Below are positions 28,026 through 37,668 of a stretch of 64,000 nt of DNA, in pieces. The position numbers and the translations under genes were made by a program. Under the pieces are notes generated by a model, which was given only the letters and a program-made list of their open reading frames with translations, was not told the DNA's origin and did no database searches. Source of the DNA: Mycobacterium heckeshornense (lineage in GTDB: Bacteria > Actinomycetota > Actinomycetes > Mycobacteriales > Mycobacteriaceae); the NCBI RefSeq assembly GCF_016592155.1, contig NZ_AP024237.1, positions 2,914,001 to 2,978,000 on the forward strand. Direction: 5' to 3'. Each line of letters starts with the position of its first letter. Within the stretch, counting starts at the first letter, position 1.

Positions 28026-29264
28026 TCACACCACCCCGCGAGAGTGTAAGTCTGCAACATCCTCAGTGCTGTAGCCGATCTCGGCGAGCACTTCCCGAGT
28101 GTGTTCCCCGAGCGCGGGCGCCGGGCGCCTGATATCGAAGGGTTGACCGCCGACCGGCGCCGGCCAGCCGGTGCTGGTATAGGGGCCGGCCACCGGATGT
28201 TCGGAATGGTGCACGATCTCGCGGGCCGCAAGATGCACGTCGGTCAGCGTGTCGCGCTTCGAGTTCGCCGGGCACAGCGGGATGTCGCACATTCGGGCGA
28301 TATCCATCCATTCCGCTTCAGTGCGGGACCGGAAGATCGGGATGAGTTCATCGAGCAGGTCGGCTTTTCCGCCGTCGGCAAAATCCACCGCGAACGTCTT
28401 GTTCTGTGCGTCCAACAGATCTTGGCGGTCGACGGCCCGGCAGAAGTTGTCCCAGAACTTGTGCTCGATGGCCGCCAGTAGCACGATCTTGTCGTCCTTA
28501 GTCTGGTAGTAGGTGTACTTCGGACGTCGGCGCGGATCTAGTCCGACCGGCGGCGGGGGGTTGCGCCTGTCGGTGATGCGGTCGCTGTTCCACGCCAGCA
28601 CGGCATCGAGGCCCTGGTTGGCGAGCACCGCGTCGGCGCCCGCCGCGTCGATGTAGCAGCCCTGCCCGGTCTGATCCCGGTACCGCAACGCCGCTGCGGC
28701 CGTCAGCGCGGCATAGAGCCCGGCCGACAGCGGCCCATCGACATAGCCGGGGAAGTACAGGCCCTCGGTATCAACGACCTCGGTTACGACACCGTCATTG
28801 GCGACCTGCAGCTGCGACTGACCGGCCAGGGCGCCCATCATGTAGCCATGCGCCGGGATCTGGCTGTAGCTCCCGCGCGTCCCGAAACCATTGGCCTGGC
28901 AGTAGATGATGTCCCGTTTGATCGCCCGCTGCGCGGTGTAGCCGATGCCGAGCTTGTCGCAAGCATCGCCGGCGAACCCGTCGACGAAGATGTCGGCGGT
29001 CTTGAGCAGCTCGAAGAAGATCCCGCGGCCCTCGTCGCTGCGCAGGTTCAACTCGACGCTGCGCTTGTTGCGATTGCAGAAAAGGTGAAAGACGCTGTTC
29101 TGGTCGGTGATCCGATCACCGAGTTCACGCAAGTAGTCACCGGTGCCCGGCCGTTCGATCTTGATGACGTCGGCGCCCAGGTCGCCGAGAAGTCTGCTCG
29201 TCTGGTCGCCGGTGGGCAACATCGCGCACTCGAGCACGCGGATGCCCTCCAACAGCTTGATCAT
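28026..29264 (-). CDS. CaiB/BaiF family III CoA transferase
   Basis: This 412-residue class III CoA transferase begins MIKLLEGIRVLECAMLPTGD. It includes GADVIKIERPGTGDYLRELG, CNRNKRSVELNLRSDEGR and the YVDGPLSAGLYAALTAAAAL region with the conserved Asp that forms the acyl anhydride. It is the first gene of the six-gene operon and should activate the substrate by CoA transfer. The upstream 235 bp hold a perfect palindrome and face the divergent tandem TetR gene. Confidence 0.9.
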   Translation of the reverse strand: MIKLLEGIRVLECAMLPTGDQTSRLLGDLGADVIKIERPGTGDYLRELGDRITDQNSVFHLFCNRNKRSVELNLRSDEGRGIFFELLKTADIFVDGFAGDACDKLGIGYTAQRAIKRDIIYCQANGFGTRGSYSQIPAHGYMMGALAGQSQLQVANDGVVTEVVDTEGLYFPGYVDGPLSAGLYAALTAAAALRYRDQTGQGCYIDAAGADAVLANQGLDAVLAWNSDRITDRRNPPPPVGLDPRRRPKYTYYQTKDDKIVLLAAIEHKFWDNFCRAVDRQDLLDAQNKTFAVDFADGGKADLLDELIPIFRSRTEAEWMDIARMCDIPLCPANSKRDTLTDVHLAAREIVHHSEHPVAGPYTSTGWPAPVGGQPFDIRRPAPALGEHTREVLAEIGYSTEDVADLHSRGVV

Positions 29265-29303
29265 GCGGCTTAACCACTCCCTTCGAAACCGGTTGTCGAG
29301 AAT

Positions 29304-29324
29304 TCTAACCTAATTCAGGTTAGA
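29304..29324. promoter_or_regulatory. perfect palindrome, candidate operator
   Basis: TCTAACCT and AGGTTAGA are perfect 8-bp arms around a 5-bp AATTC spacer, 40 bp upstream of the CoA-transferase start and 176 bp upstream of the tandem TetR. Its place between the divergent genes makes it the likely TetR binding site controlling the operon. Confidence 0.65.
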
Positions 29325-29499
29325 GTGAAATGGTGTACGATGCCAGGCGGTCCTTCCTGGCAGGAGGTCGCCGGAGCTGGCGTCCGTTCGCTGCAGTGAC
29401 TCTCACAATTTCGATACACAAGGTGTTGCCCAGAGCTCGCATAGAATTGGCAGCCATGCGAGAGACCTCGGCGGGGCGACCGAAGAGTGGGGTGCACTG

Positions 29500-30834
29500 A
29501 TGGCTAACACACGCGGCAAGCCGGGCAAGAAGGGCGTGGCGACCCGAGCACGCATCCTGGACGCCGCCGCCCACACGCTCGCTGCCAAGGGGTATGCGGG
29601 AACGCGGCTATCTGACATTGCCGCCGCCGCCAACACGCAGGCCGGCAGCCTGTACTACTACTTTCCATCGCGAGAAGAACTTGTCGAAGAAGTGCTGCGC
29701 GTCGGTCAGGAGCGCACCAGCGGCTTCGTCAGGCGACGCGTCGCCGCCCTTCCCGACGATGCGTCTGACCTCGACCGGCTCCGCGAGGCCATCTCGGCCC
29801 ATTTGGACTCGGTTCTACAGATTGGCGACTACACCGCGGCGACGATCAGAATCATCGGCCAAGTTCCCGAAGAGATCCGCAAGCGGCGGCTTCATGAACA
29901 GCGCGAATACGGCGACTTCTGGCGTTCGCTCGTCAATGACGCACATGCCTCCGGTGAACTCCGGACAGACATCAACAGTTCGGCGCTGCGGATGCTGCTG
30001 CTTGGCGCGATGAACTCGGTCCCGGACTGGTTTCACCCCCGCCATGGCGGACTGGCGCCCGCCGACCTCAAAGTCCAGTTCGGTGCGCTGTTCCTCGACG
30101 GCCTGGCGGTGCATCGGCAAGCGGCACGATCGATCGACAACAGCCTTAACGCCATCGCCGCCGCCGAGAAGAAAGAGGTCCTTCGCAGAAGCCGGGAGGA
30201 CGCCACAAAGGCCGAGGGCGCCCAGCGGATCCTCGATGCCGCCGCCAAGGTCTTCCGGGAAATGGGCTACGCCGGCACCCGGCTGGCCGATGTGGCGGCG
30301 GCCTCTGGCATCCAGACCGGCAGCATGTATTACTACTTCAAGTCGCGCGATCACCTCGTGGTCGAAATGCTGCTTGACGCCTGGAAACGAACCGACGGTC
30401 TGGCACGCCTCAGCGTCGACGCCCTGCCCGCTGATGCCACAGCGCTCGACCGGTTCTCCACCGCGTTGACCGCTCACCTGCTTTCCGTGCTGCGAAACAG
30501 CATGTATACATCGGCGCTCGTGCGGATACTGGGCCAAATCCCGGACAGCGTACGCAACCAGACGGTCAACCACCAGCGGGCCTACCTCCAGTACTGGCGC
30601 AGCCTTATGGAAGACGCCATCGCCTCCGGCGAGATCAGAACGGACACCGACCCGCCGGTGACCACGATGTTGCTCACCGGCGCCCTCAACTGGGCCGTCG
30701 AGTGGTATCGACCTGATGGCATGTTAAGCCCGGAAGAATTGGCGACCCAGGTGGCCACGCTGGTATTCGACGGCGTTACCAAGGTCCGCGCCGACAACCG
30801 CAGCCTCCAGGGCTCAACGTCGAAATCCGTTTAA
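29500..30834 (+). CDS. tandem (double) TetR-family regulator
   Basis: One 444-residue polypeptide holds two complete TetR units. The first HTH is at about residues 17-60 (RILDAAAHTLAAKGYAGTRL, SLYYYFPSREEL). The second is at about 243-290 (RILDAAAKVFREMGYAGTRL, SMYYYFKSRDHL). Each is followed by its own helical ligand domain, and the domains are similar to each other (IIGQVPEEIRKR/ILGQIPDSVRNQ; LLLGAMNSVPDWF/LLTGALNWAVEWY). It is therefore an internal duplication, not a readthrough artefact. It is divergent from the CoA-thioester operon and probably represses it, possibly in response to an acyl-CoA. Confidence 0.9.
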   Translation: MANTRGKPGKKGVATRARILDAAAHTLAAKGYAGTRLSDIAAAANTQAGSLYYYFPSREELVEEVLRVGQERTSGFVRRRVAALPDDASDLDRLREAISAHLDSVLQIGDYTAATIRIIGQVPEEIRKRRLHEQREYGDFWRSLVNDAHASGELRTDINSSALRMLLLGAMNSVPDWFHPRHGGLAPADLKVQFGALFLDGLAVHRQAARSIDNSLNAIAAAEKKEVLRRSREDATKAEGAQRILDAAAKVFREMGYAGTRLADVAAASGIQTGSMYYYFKSRDHLVVEMLLDAWKRTDGLARLSVDALPADATALDRFSTALTAHLLSVLRNSMYTSALVRILGQIPDSVRNQTVNHQRAYLQYWRSLMEDAIASGEIRTDTDPPVTTMLLTGALNWAVEWYRPDGMLSPEELATQVATLVFDGVTKVRADNRSLQGSTSKSV

Positions 30835-30858
30835 TCTCACCGGTCCGGCGCCACAGCG

Positions 30859-32001
30859 TTAAAGACCTAGGTCGCGCCCGATGATGTCTTTCATGATCTC
30901 AGTGGTGCCGCCGAAGATGGTCTGAATTCGGGCGTCCACGTAGTCCTTGGCCACTTTGTATTCGTTGATGTACCCGTAGCCGCCGTGCAACTGCACGCAT
31001 GCGTCGACGACCTTCTTGGCCAGCTCGGTGCACCACCACTTCGCCTTCGCGGCCTGGACTGCGGTGAGCTCCTTATCGACCACGGCCCGCAGGCACCGGT
31101 CGATGTACTGCTCAGCGATGTCGAGCTCGGTGTCGAGCTCGGCCAGCACGAACCTGTTGTGCTGGAAGCTGCCGATCGGCTGCCCGAACGCCTTCCGGTC
31201 CTTGGCATATTGCAATGTCTCACGCCAGGTTTCGCGGGCGCCGGCGACCGCGCCGATCGCGATGGACAGCCGCTCGAAGGGAAGGTTGTGCATTAGGTGG
31301 TAGAAGCCGCGGTTCTGTTCGCCCAGCAGGTTGTTACCGGGTATCCGCACGTTGTCGAAGTGCAGCTCGGCGGTGTCCTGGGCATGTTGGCCCATCTTGT
31401 CTAGCTTGCGCCCGCGGGTGAAGCCCTCCATGCCGCGCTCGACGACCAGCAACGAGAAGCCTTTGTGCCCGGCTTCGGGGTCGGTGCGGGCCACCACGAT
31501 GATGATGTCGGAGTTAATACCTGCGGAGATGAACGTCTTGGCGCCGTTGAGGATCCAGTCGTCGCCATCGCGCACCGCCGAGGTGCGGATGCCGGCCAGG
31601 TCACTGCCGGCACTGGGTTCGCTCATCGCGATCGCGCCGATGATCTCGCCGGTGATGTAGCCGGGCAGCCAGCGCGCCTGCTGCTCCTCGGTGGCCAGCG
31701 ATTTCAGGTAGGGGCCGACGATGTCGTTTTGCAAACTCAGTGCAGGTGTCACCGACCCGAACTTCGCCAGCTCTTCCACGATCACCGCGTTGAACCGGAA
31801 GTCGTCGGACCCGCCGCCTCCGTACTTCTCCGGCAGGTTGAACCCGATCAGCCCGTACTTGCCCGCCGCCAGGTACGCGGAGCGGTCCACGATTCGCTCG
31901 CGTTCCCACTTCCGCGCGTACGGCGCGACCTCCTGCTCGATGTACTGTCGGGTCGTTTCCCGCAGCTGCTCGTGTTCGGATTCGAAAACCAGTCGTTTCA
32001 T
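30859..32001 (-). CDS. acyl-CoA dehydrogenase
   Basis: The ATG at 32001 follows GGAAGGAA and gives 380 residues (MKRLVFESEHEQLRETTRQY), the standard length. Signatures are IAMSEPSAGSDLAGIRT, WILNGAKTFISAGINSDIII, and the C-terminal QLHGGYGYINEYKVAKDYVD (catalytic base region) and IFGGTTEIMKDIIGRDL. It lies convergently to the tandem TetR gene. An IS481 remnant begins 54 bp upstream, so its native promoter may have been replaced. Confidence 0.92.
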   Translation of the reverse strand: MKRLVFESEHEQLRETTRQYIEQEVAPYARKWERERIVDRSAYLAAGKYGLIGFNLPEKYGGGGSDDFRFNAVIVEELAKFGSVTPALSLQNDIVGPYLKSLATEEQQARWLPGYITGEIIGAIAMSEPSAGSDLAGIRTSAVRDGDDWILNGAKTFISAGINSDIIIVVARTDPEAGHKGFSLLVVERGMEGFTRGRKLDKMGQHAQDTAELHFDNVRIPGNNLLGEQNRGFYHLMHNLPFERLSIAIGAVAGARETWRETLQYAKDRKAFGQPIGSFQHNRFVLAELDTELDIAEQYIDRCLRAVVDKELTAVQAAKAKWWCTELAKKVVDACVQLHGGYGYINEYKVAKDYVDARIQTIFGGTTEIMKDIIGRDLGL

Positions 32002-32054
32002 CAGTGTTCCTTCCAAACGGGATGACGCTTTGCGTGGAAAGCCAGCGGTCCTTC

Positions 32055-32250
32055 CTAGGTGTTCTTCACGGGCAGGTTGTAAACGCGTAGGCGCTCGATT
32101 GGTGTCTTTCCGCCGATGCCGGTGTGGGGTCGGTGGTGATTGTAGTGATGCAGCCAGTTCTGGTAGGTACTGGCTCGGTCGGCCTCGGATAGATAGGTCT
32201 GGGCGTAGGCCCACTCGGTAGCCAGGGTGCGGTTGAACCGCTTGAACCGC
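32055..32250 (-). pseudogene. IS481-family transposase, C-terminal remnant
   Basis: The last 65 codons read KRFNRTLATEWAYAQTYLSE ... NHHRPHTGIGGKTPIERLRV and end at TAG 32055-32057. This is the C-terminal part of an IS481 integrase core (the region after the catalytic Glu). The rest of the element is gone. Confidence 0.8.
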
Positions 32251-32323
32251 CCCGGTTGTTGCGCGTCGCTGAAGATGACGATGAGGGCGTCATCGATGTT
32301 GACGACGATCCGATGATGAGAAC

Positions 32324-32351
32324 GGCCCCGCTCGGTGTGGTGAGCGGGGCC
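32324..32351. terminator. strong hairpin, likely bidirectional terminator
   Basis: GGCCCCGCTC and GAGCGGGGCC form a perfect 10-bp stem with an 8-nt loop, 69 bp beyond the ATPase stop. No U-tract follows, as is common in mycobacteria. Confidence 0.6.
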
Positions 32352-32419
32352 GTGGTGGGCGTGGTGACGGAGTGCTGGTCGGGTTGATGCGGTGCTGGTC
32401 GTGTTGACGTGAATCAGGT

Positions 32420-33235
32420 TCAGTCCGCGGCGGTTTCGCTGATCGCGATGCGAGCGGCCTTTTCGTCGACGATGGCGTGATCGGCGGCGAACGCGGCGGT
32501 CAGCGCGTGCAGGGCCAGGTTGTTGACCGCGCGGGGGTGACCGCGGGAGGCGTTGTGGATCAGCCCGATGGCGTCCTCGGAGAAGAGGGTGTCGGAGCGT
32601 CCGGCGATTTTGCAGTGATGGCGGATGTAGTCGGCGGTGTCGGCGCCGTTCATCCCGGCGATGGTGTAGCGGACTGCGATGCGCTGATCTAACGCGGCGA
32701 GCACCCCGAGCCGGAGCCGGTGGCGCAGGCTGGGTTGGCCGATGAGCACGACGGCGAACGGGGATCCACTGTCCATCTCGTGGTTGGTCAAGAGCCGGAT
32801 CGCTTCGAGCTGGTGGTTATCGAGTAGGTGGGCCTCATCGACGACCAGCACGGGATTGCGGCCCCGTTCGGCGTGTTCGGTGGCCAGCGCCTCGGCGGCT
32901 TGGGGGGCCAGGGCTGATTTGTGATAGGCGGGGGTGTGCCCGAGCGCGGCCACGATGTGGGTGAGCATGCCGCGCACCCCGATGGTGGGGTTGGCCAGGT
33001 AGATGAACACGTGCCGAGACGGATCCAGGTTGGCGGTGGCCGCCCGCACGGCCACGGTCTTGCCCGCGCCGACCTCGCCGGTGATCACTCCGATCGCACG
33101 CTGGTCCACACACCAGGTGATGCGGGCGACCGCCTCACCGTGGCCGCTATGGCGGTGCAGCATGGCTGGCGCCAGGTCACGTCCGAACGGCATCCGGGTG
33201 AATCCCCAATGTGATTGCAGCCGTTGGATACTCAC
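32420..33235 (-). CDS. AAA ATPase of a two-gene DDE transposition system (ExeA/TnsC-like)
   Basis: This 271-residue P-loop ATPase has Walker A GEVGAGKTVAVRA at about residue 53, Walker B PVLVVDEAHLL at about 133, and a Sensor-like VVLIGQPSLRHRL. The N-terminal HWGFTRMPFGRDLAPAML is typical of ExeA-like transposition ATPases, which select target DNA and activate a DDE transposase. The start overlaps the transposase stop by 4 nt, so the pair is coupled. It is intact, but its partner transposase is split. Confidence 0.88.
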   Translation of the reverse strand: MSIQRLQSHWGFTRMPFGRDLAPAMLHRHSGHGEAVARITWCVDQRAIGVITGEVGAGKTVAVRAATANLDPSRHVFIYLANPTIGVRGMLTHIVAALGHTPAYHKSALAPQAAEALATEHAERGRNPVLVVDEAHLLDNHQLEAIRLLTNHEMDSGSPFAVVLIGQPSLRHRLRLGVLAALDQRIAVRYTIAGMNGADTADYIRHHCKIAGRSDTLFSEDAIGLIHNASRGHPRAVNNLALHALTAAFAADHAIVDEKAARIAISETAAD

Positions 33236-33935
33236 GCCGACACCTCACCATCGTGATCGGCGTCGCCGCTGGGTGCAAGGTCGTCGAGGGATAGCTGGCC
33301 GGCAATCTCGCCGTCCTGGCCGTAGAGGGCGTGATAGCCGATGCGTTCGTCGCGGCGTAGCTGCTCGTGGTGAGCGGCGGCGGTCAGCGCCAAATAGTCG
33401 ATCCCCGTCGCTGCCGGCGGCTCGAGCTCGGGTGTTTCCGGTTTGGCCTTGGGGTGGGTGTGGCGAGAGATGCTGTGCGGCAGGGCTTTGCCGAAACTCT
33501 TGTCGCGGTAGCGGACTTCGACGGTTTCCAGGTCGAATGGGGAGAACACCAGCTCCACCTTGCGCCCAACCAGGGCCGCGTCGACCTGGTAGGTGTTAGC
33601 GTGCAGCGACACGGTGGCGGTCTTGGTCACCACGCGGTATTCGGACCACAAAAACGCCTCGGTCAAATCATCGGCGGTCGGCATGGCCGGGGTCCGCCCG
33701 AGCCGGTCCCAGCCGGCCTCCCACCGATCCAGCGGGCTTTGCCCGGTCTCGGTATGGGTGCGGCGGTGATATTCGGTTTCCACCCAGGCGACGAACAGCC
33801 GGTTAAGCTCCAACAACGCGGTGGCGTGATCGACCCCGGCGGCAGCGAGGTCTTCGGTGCTGGTGTCAGTCACCTCCACCAGGAATTGTTCGCGTACGGT
33901 GCGAAAGAATCGTTCGATCTTGCCCCGACCTTGAG
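33232..33935 (-). pseudogene. DDE transposase, C-terminal part (split by element C)
   Basis: This part resumes at PQGRGKIERFFRTVREQF, which carries the catalytic Glu. It continues through ELNRLFVAWVETEYHRRTHT and a Mu-type C-terminal beta-barrel domain (SLHANTYQVDAALVGRKVEL) to the ATPase junction. The N-terminal part, with both Asp residues, is at 40365-41145. The break falls 4 codons before the Glu. Confidence 0.85.
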
Positions 33936-33986
33936 GTTATCCGGCCAATCCGGGTCGCTCGTGGTTTGTGGTCGCGGTGTGGTGGG

Positions 33987-34289
33987 CTATTTGGCTCGGT
34001 TGGAGCGGTGGAGTTTTCGGAGTTGCTCTTCGTGGCGGCGTGTCTTGGAAGCGACGGCTTCTAGGGCGAGGCGGAGCTGGTCGATTTGGACTTGTAGTCC
34101 TGTGAGAGTGAGTGCCTCGCGGCCGTGTTGGCGATGTTGTTCGACGATGGCGCGCAGTTCGGGTCGCCGGTAGAGGGTGGCGCGGCCGATGCCGGTGTGG
34201 GCGGCCACGGCGTCGAAGGTGATGGGCTCGCCGGTAGTCAGCAGTGCCTGACAGGCGCGTTCAACGCGAACGGCGGGTTCGTCGGTCAC
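33987..34289 (-). CDS. TnpC-like protein of element C (DUF6262)
   Basis: The GTG at 34289 overlaps the TnpB stop (CCGTGA) and gives 100 residues. An HTH at about 20-45 (ITFDAVAAHTGIGRATLYRR) is followed by a basic coiled coil (LQVQIDQLRLALEAVASKTR). In Tn554, TnpC is an accessory protein that orients and stimulates transposition. Intact. Confidence 0.8.
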   Translation of the reverse strand: MTDEPAVRVERACQALLTTGEPITFDAVAAHTGIGRATLYRRPELRAIVEQHRQHGREALTLTGLQVQIDQLRLALEAVASKTRRHEEQLRKLHRSNRAK

Positions 34290-34720
34290 GGCGTGTCCGT
34301 TTGGTTCATGACCTGGTCGAGGCGTTCGACCAAACGGCGGTGGCGAGTGGCTTCGGCGCCCCAGCCGCGGGCGTCGGCGTCGGCGGCCAGTGCGGCGGCG
34401 TCGGCGCGTTGGGTGGCCAGGATCGATAGGAAGGTCGATTCGGTGCGGAAGTTCGGGCAGTGCTCGCAGATGTTGGCGTAGGCGCAGGCTCCTTGGGCGG
34501 GGGTGCGCAGGCAATATCCGCCGGCCAGTCGCGCCTTGATCGTGGGGGTGTCCTTCCAGTCATTGCTGCCGTTGCTGATGTCGGTGATGGGCAGCTGGGT
34601 GCGCTCGGGCAGCACGGGCCCGAGTTGGGCCTTGGCCTGGATGAGTGCGCGTTCGTAGTCAGCGCGGACGGTTTCGTCAAAGAGCCGCCCGTAGCGCAGG
34701 CTCATTTCTGCAGAAACGTG
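34286..34720 (-). pseudogene. TnpB recombinase of element C, C-terminal part
   Basis: This resumes as HVSAEMSLRYGRLFDETVRA (GH-box His and presumed Tyr nucleophile) and ends with a cysteine tail (GGYCLRTPAQGACAYANICE HC). It continues the gene broken at 37700 by element B. Readthrough from B's antisense strand creates a longer spurious frame. Confidence 0.85.
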
Positions 34721-34798
34721 TTTGATATACGGGTGATCTTCGGCGTGTCTGCCGTGATCCAGCGGGGTGGGCGCGGATGCTGGCGGCAGGAGGTTGCC

Positions 34799-35845
34799 GT
34801 GTTCATGCCGTGCCTGGTCCGTCACCATCGTGGGGCGGAGTTGGCCGCGATCACCCTGGGGCATCCGCTGCTGGATGACTACCTGGCCTTCGTTGCGGCA
34901 CGGGCCCGAACGAACACTTGGCTGGCGGTGGCCTCGGATTTGAAGATCTTCTTCGGTGTGGTTGCCAAGGAACCGACCCAGGTGAGCGCCGCAGATGTGT
35001 TCGCGTTCTTGGCGTTTCAACGCACTGCCCGTTTGGGTGAGCGGGTGGTGCGGTTGGAGGACGGCGAGCCGGGCCTGGCGGCGCGCACGATCGCCCGCCG
35101 GTTGTCCAGTGTGCGTGGCCTGTATGCCTACCTCGCGGCCCGCGGTGACACCGGCGTAAGCCGCAACCCGGTGCCGACCAGCCTGGCCGCCCGCCGCCCC
35201 GGTGCTCGGCGCGGGAAGGGCGGGATGGCGTTGATCCGCACCCCGCGCACGCTGCCCCGGGTGCTGGCGCCAAGCGAGGTCGACGCGCTGCGGGCGGCGC
35301 TGCGCACCCACCGCGACCGGGCCATGGTCGAGGCGATGCTGCTGGGTGGACTGCGACGCTGCGAGGTGCTGGGCCTGCGCCTCGACGACGTCAACGCCGG
35401 CGAGCGGCGGGTGTTCGTGGCCGAAGGCAAGGGCGGTCGGCAGCGGATGGTGCCGGTATCGGCGCGGTTCTTCGCATCGCTGGGGGACTATCTGGATCAG
35501 GAGCGGCCGCGGACGTCGACCGATCGGGTGTTCGTGGTGTTGAAGGGGCCCCGGCGTGGCGAGCCGTTGTCGGCCGCCGGTCTGGACGAGATCCTCGACG
35601 GTGCGCGCGCTCGCGCCGGGCTGACCCAGGCGACGTGCCATCAGCTGCGGCACACCTGTTTCACCCGGCTGCGGGAGGCGGGGATGGCACTGGAGGCGAT
35701 CCAAGCCCAGGCCGGCCACGCCTCGATCGACTCCACCCGCATCTACCTGCACCTGGCCAACGACTGGTTGGAACGGGAGTACCTGCGGGCCGCCGAAGCG
35801 ATCGAGGCGCAGGTCGTCGCGTCCGGTGAGGCGGCCGAGGCATGA
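34799..35845 (+). CDS. tyrosine recombinase 1 of element B, copy 2
   Basis: GTG 34799 behind CAGGAGG; 348 residues. I found no residue difference from copy 1 in the catalytic blocks (LRRCEVLG, HQLRHTCF, AGHASIDS, RIYLHL). Coupled to the next gene by a 4-nt overlap. Confidence 0.9.
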   Translation: MFMPCLVRHHRGAELAAITLGHPLLDDYLAFVAARARTNTWLAVASDLKIFFGVVAKEPTQVSAADVFAFLAFQRTARLGERVVRLEDGEPGLAARTIARRLSSVRGLYAYLAARGDTGVSRNPVPTSLAARRPGARRGKGGMALIRTPRTLPRVLAPSEVDALRAALRTHRDRAMVEAMLLGGLRRCEVLGLRLDDVNAGERRVFVAEGKGGRQRMVPVSARFFASLGDYLDQERPRTSTDRVFVVLKGPRRGEPLSAAGLDEILDGARARAGLTQATCHQLRHTCFTRLREAGMALEAIQAQAGHASIDSTRIYLHLANDWLEREYLRAAEAIEAQVVASGEAAEA

Positions 35846-37668
35846 ACCGCTCACCAGCACATCGCCCCGACATCGAAGAGCTCGTCGAGGCGTATCGGGC
35901 CGACCTGGTTGCGGCCGGGATGTTCGCCGGACATCCGGTGACCTCGGTGGCCCGCGCGTTCTTCACCCGCGTGGGTGTGGCGGGCTGGTCTGCGTTGCCG
36001 CTGGCAACCCAGTGCGCTTTGCCGCTGAGGGATCGACGGGTGGTTGGTTGGCTGATCGTGACGGGACGGCTGCGGCCCAGCCCGGACTATCTCGTGGCGT
36101 GCCGGCCCTACCTCGGCGAAGTCGCCGCCCATCATCACCGCGGGTTCCACCAACGGTTCGTCGCGACCTCCACCGAGCTCGGGTTTGATCCCATCGTGAC
36201 CCGCCTGCAGTGGTCGGCGCTGGCCAAGGTGGCCGCGCTGGCCGGGCTGACTCCCGAGCAGCTGACCCAGCCGGTGATCGATGAGCAGCGAAAAGCGTTG
36301 AGTGCCGCGATAACTCGTCACCGACCCGGCAGCCACGGCGCCAAAGCACTGAGCGCGGCGCTGTTCGGTGCGCAGACCACCCTGTTCCACCTCGGCGTCC
36401 TCGACAGCGCGCCCCGCAAGACCAGCCCAAACCGCTCGGCTGAGCGGGCCGCCCAGTGGGCGGCGGTTCCGCCGCGGCTGGCGGCCACCCTGACCGGTTA
36501 CATCGCCCAGACGCGGCTGTCGCTGCGGGCCTCGACGATGGTGCGTGTCGAGGGCGTGCTGCGGGAGTTCGCCGGCTGGCTGGCCGCGAACGCCCCCGAG
36601 GTGGTCTGTGTTGCTGACCTGCGTCGGGCACACATCGAGGCCTACAAGCTGCACCTGGCCACCCGTCCTTCGGCGCGCGGCGGCCGGTTGTCCAAGATCA
36701 GTCTCGCCGAACATCTCGGCACCCTGCGCACCTGCTTCGACCGGCTCACCGAATGGGACGGCGACGATATTCCCGCCCGCGTGCTCGTGTTCGCCGGCGA
36801 CCTGCCGATCCGCGACGAGCCGCTGCCCCGCTTCCTCGACGACGCCGCGTTCACCAAGCTGCTGCAGGCCGCGCGCGCCGCCGACGACCCGTTTGTCCGG
36901 CTGTGCGTGGAGTTCCTGGCCCGCACCGGCCTGCGTAAGGGCGAATTCCTCGATCTCACAGTCGATTCCGTGGTGCAGATCGGGGCCGCGTACTGGTTGC
37001 ACGTGCCGCTCGGGAAACTGCGCAACGACCGGTACATTCCGTTGCATCCCCAACTCAAGGATCTCCTCGACGAATGGCTCGCCGCCCGACCCGTCAGCCT
37101 GCGCAGCCGCTACCTGTTCGTTGAGTACGGCCAACGCATCGGGGAGGGCCGCGTCGATCGGGCCGTCGCTGAAACCGCGAAAGTGGCTGGCATCGGCCGT
37201 GTTTCGCCCCATCGTCTCAGACATACCTTGGCAACCCAGGCGATCAACCGCGGTATGTCGCTGGAAGCGCTGGCCGCGCTGTTGGGTCACCGATCTATGC
37301 GGATGACGCTCGTTTACGCTCGAATCGCCGATCGCACCGTCGCCGACGAATACTTCACCGTCAGCGAAAAGGTCGAGGCCCTCTACGATCAGCCGCGCGC
37401 ACTTCCCGCCGACGCCGAAGGCGCCGAAATGCGAAAGCTCCGCGCCGAGATGCACCGTCGGATGCTCGGTAACGGCTACTGCGCCCGACCCGTCGGCCTG
37501 GACTGCCACTTCGAATCCATCTGCGAATCCTGCACCTTCTTTCAGACCACCATCGCCTTCCGGCCCACTCTGCAGGCACAACGCGACGACGCTGCCGAAA
37601 AAGGACAGCTCGGCCGCCAGAAAGTGTTCGACGGACTGCTCGCCCGACTCGATCAAACCGCCTCCTGA
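35842..37668 (+). CDS. tyrosine recombinase 2 of element B, copy 2
   Basis: 608 residues, intact. Differences from copy 1 include Thr to Ala in SVAR(T/A)FFTR, Lys to Arg in PL(K/R)DRRVV and Cys to Arg in LRS(C/R)YLFVE. None touch the Arg/HxxR/GH/Tyr positions. Confidence 0.9.
   Translation: MNRSPAHRPDIEELVEAYRADLVAAGMFAGHPVTSVARAFFTRVGVAGWSALPLATQCALPLRDRRVVGWLIVTGRLRPSPDYLVACRPYLGEVAAHHHRGFHQRFVATSTELGFDPIVTRLQWSALAKVAALAGLTPEQLTQPVIDEQRKALSAAITRHRPGSHGAKALSAALFGAQTTLFHLGVLDSAPRKTSPNRSAERAAQWAAVPPRLAATLTGYIAQTRLSLRASTMVRVEGVLREFAGWLAANAPEVVCVADLRRAHIEAYKLHLATRPSARGGRLSKISLAEHLGTLRTCFDRLTEWDGDDIPARVLVFAGDLPIRDEPLPRFLDDAAFTKLLQAARAADDPFVRLCVEFLARTGLRKGEFLDLTVDSVVQIGAAYWLHVPLGKLRNDRYIPLHPQLKDLLDEWLAARPVSLRSRYLFVEYGQRIGEGRVDRAVAETAKVAGIGRVSPHRLRHTLATQAINRGMSLEALAALLGHRSMRMTLVYARIADRTVADEYFTVSEKVEALYDQPRALPADAEGAEMRKLRAEMHRRMLGNGYCARPVGLDCHFESICESCTFFQTTIAFRPTLQAQRDDAAEKGQLGRQKVFDGLLARLDQTAS

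Noticed and set aside
29500..30834. Two separate adjacent TetR genes joined by error
   Set aside because: The frame is continuous with no internal stop, the linker is in frame, and no ribosome-binding site precedes the second unit. A fusion is the simpler reading.
34286..35860. A 524-codon minus-strand frame
   Set aside because: Its first 370 codons are antisense to recombinase 1 of element B. Only the last 145 codons (TnpB C-terminus of element C) are real.
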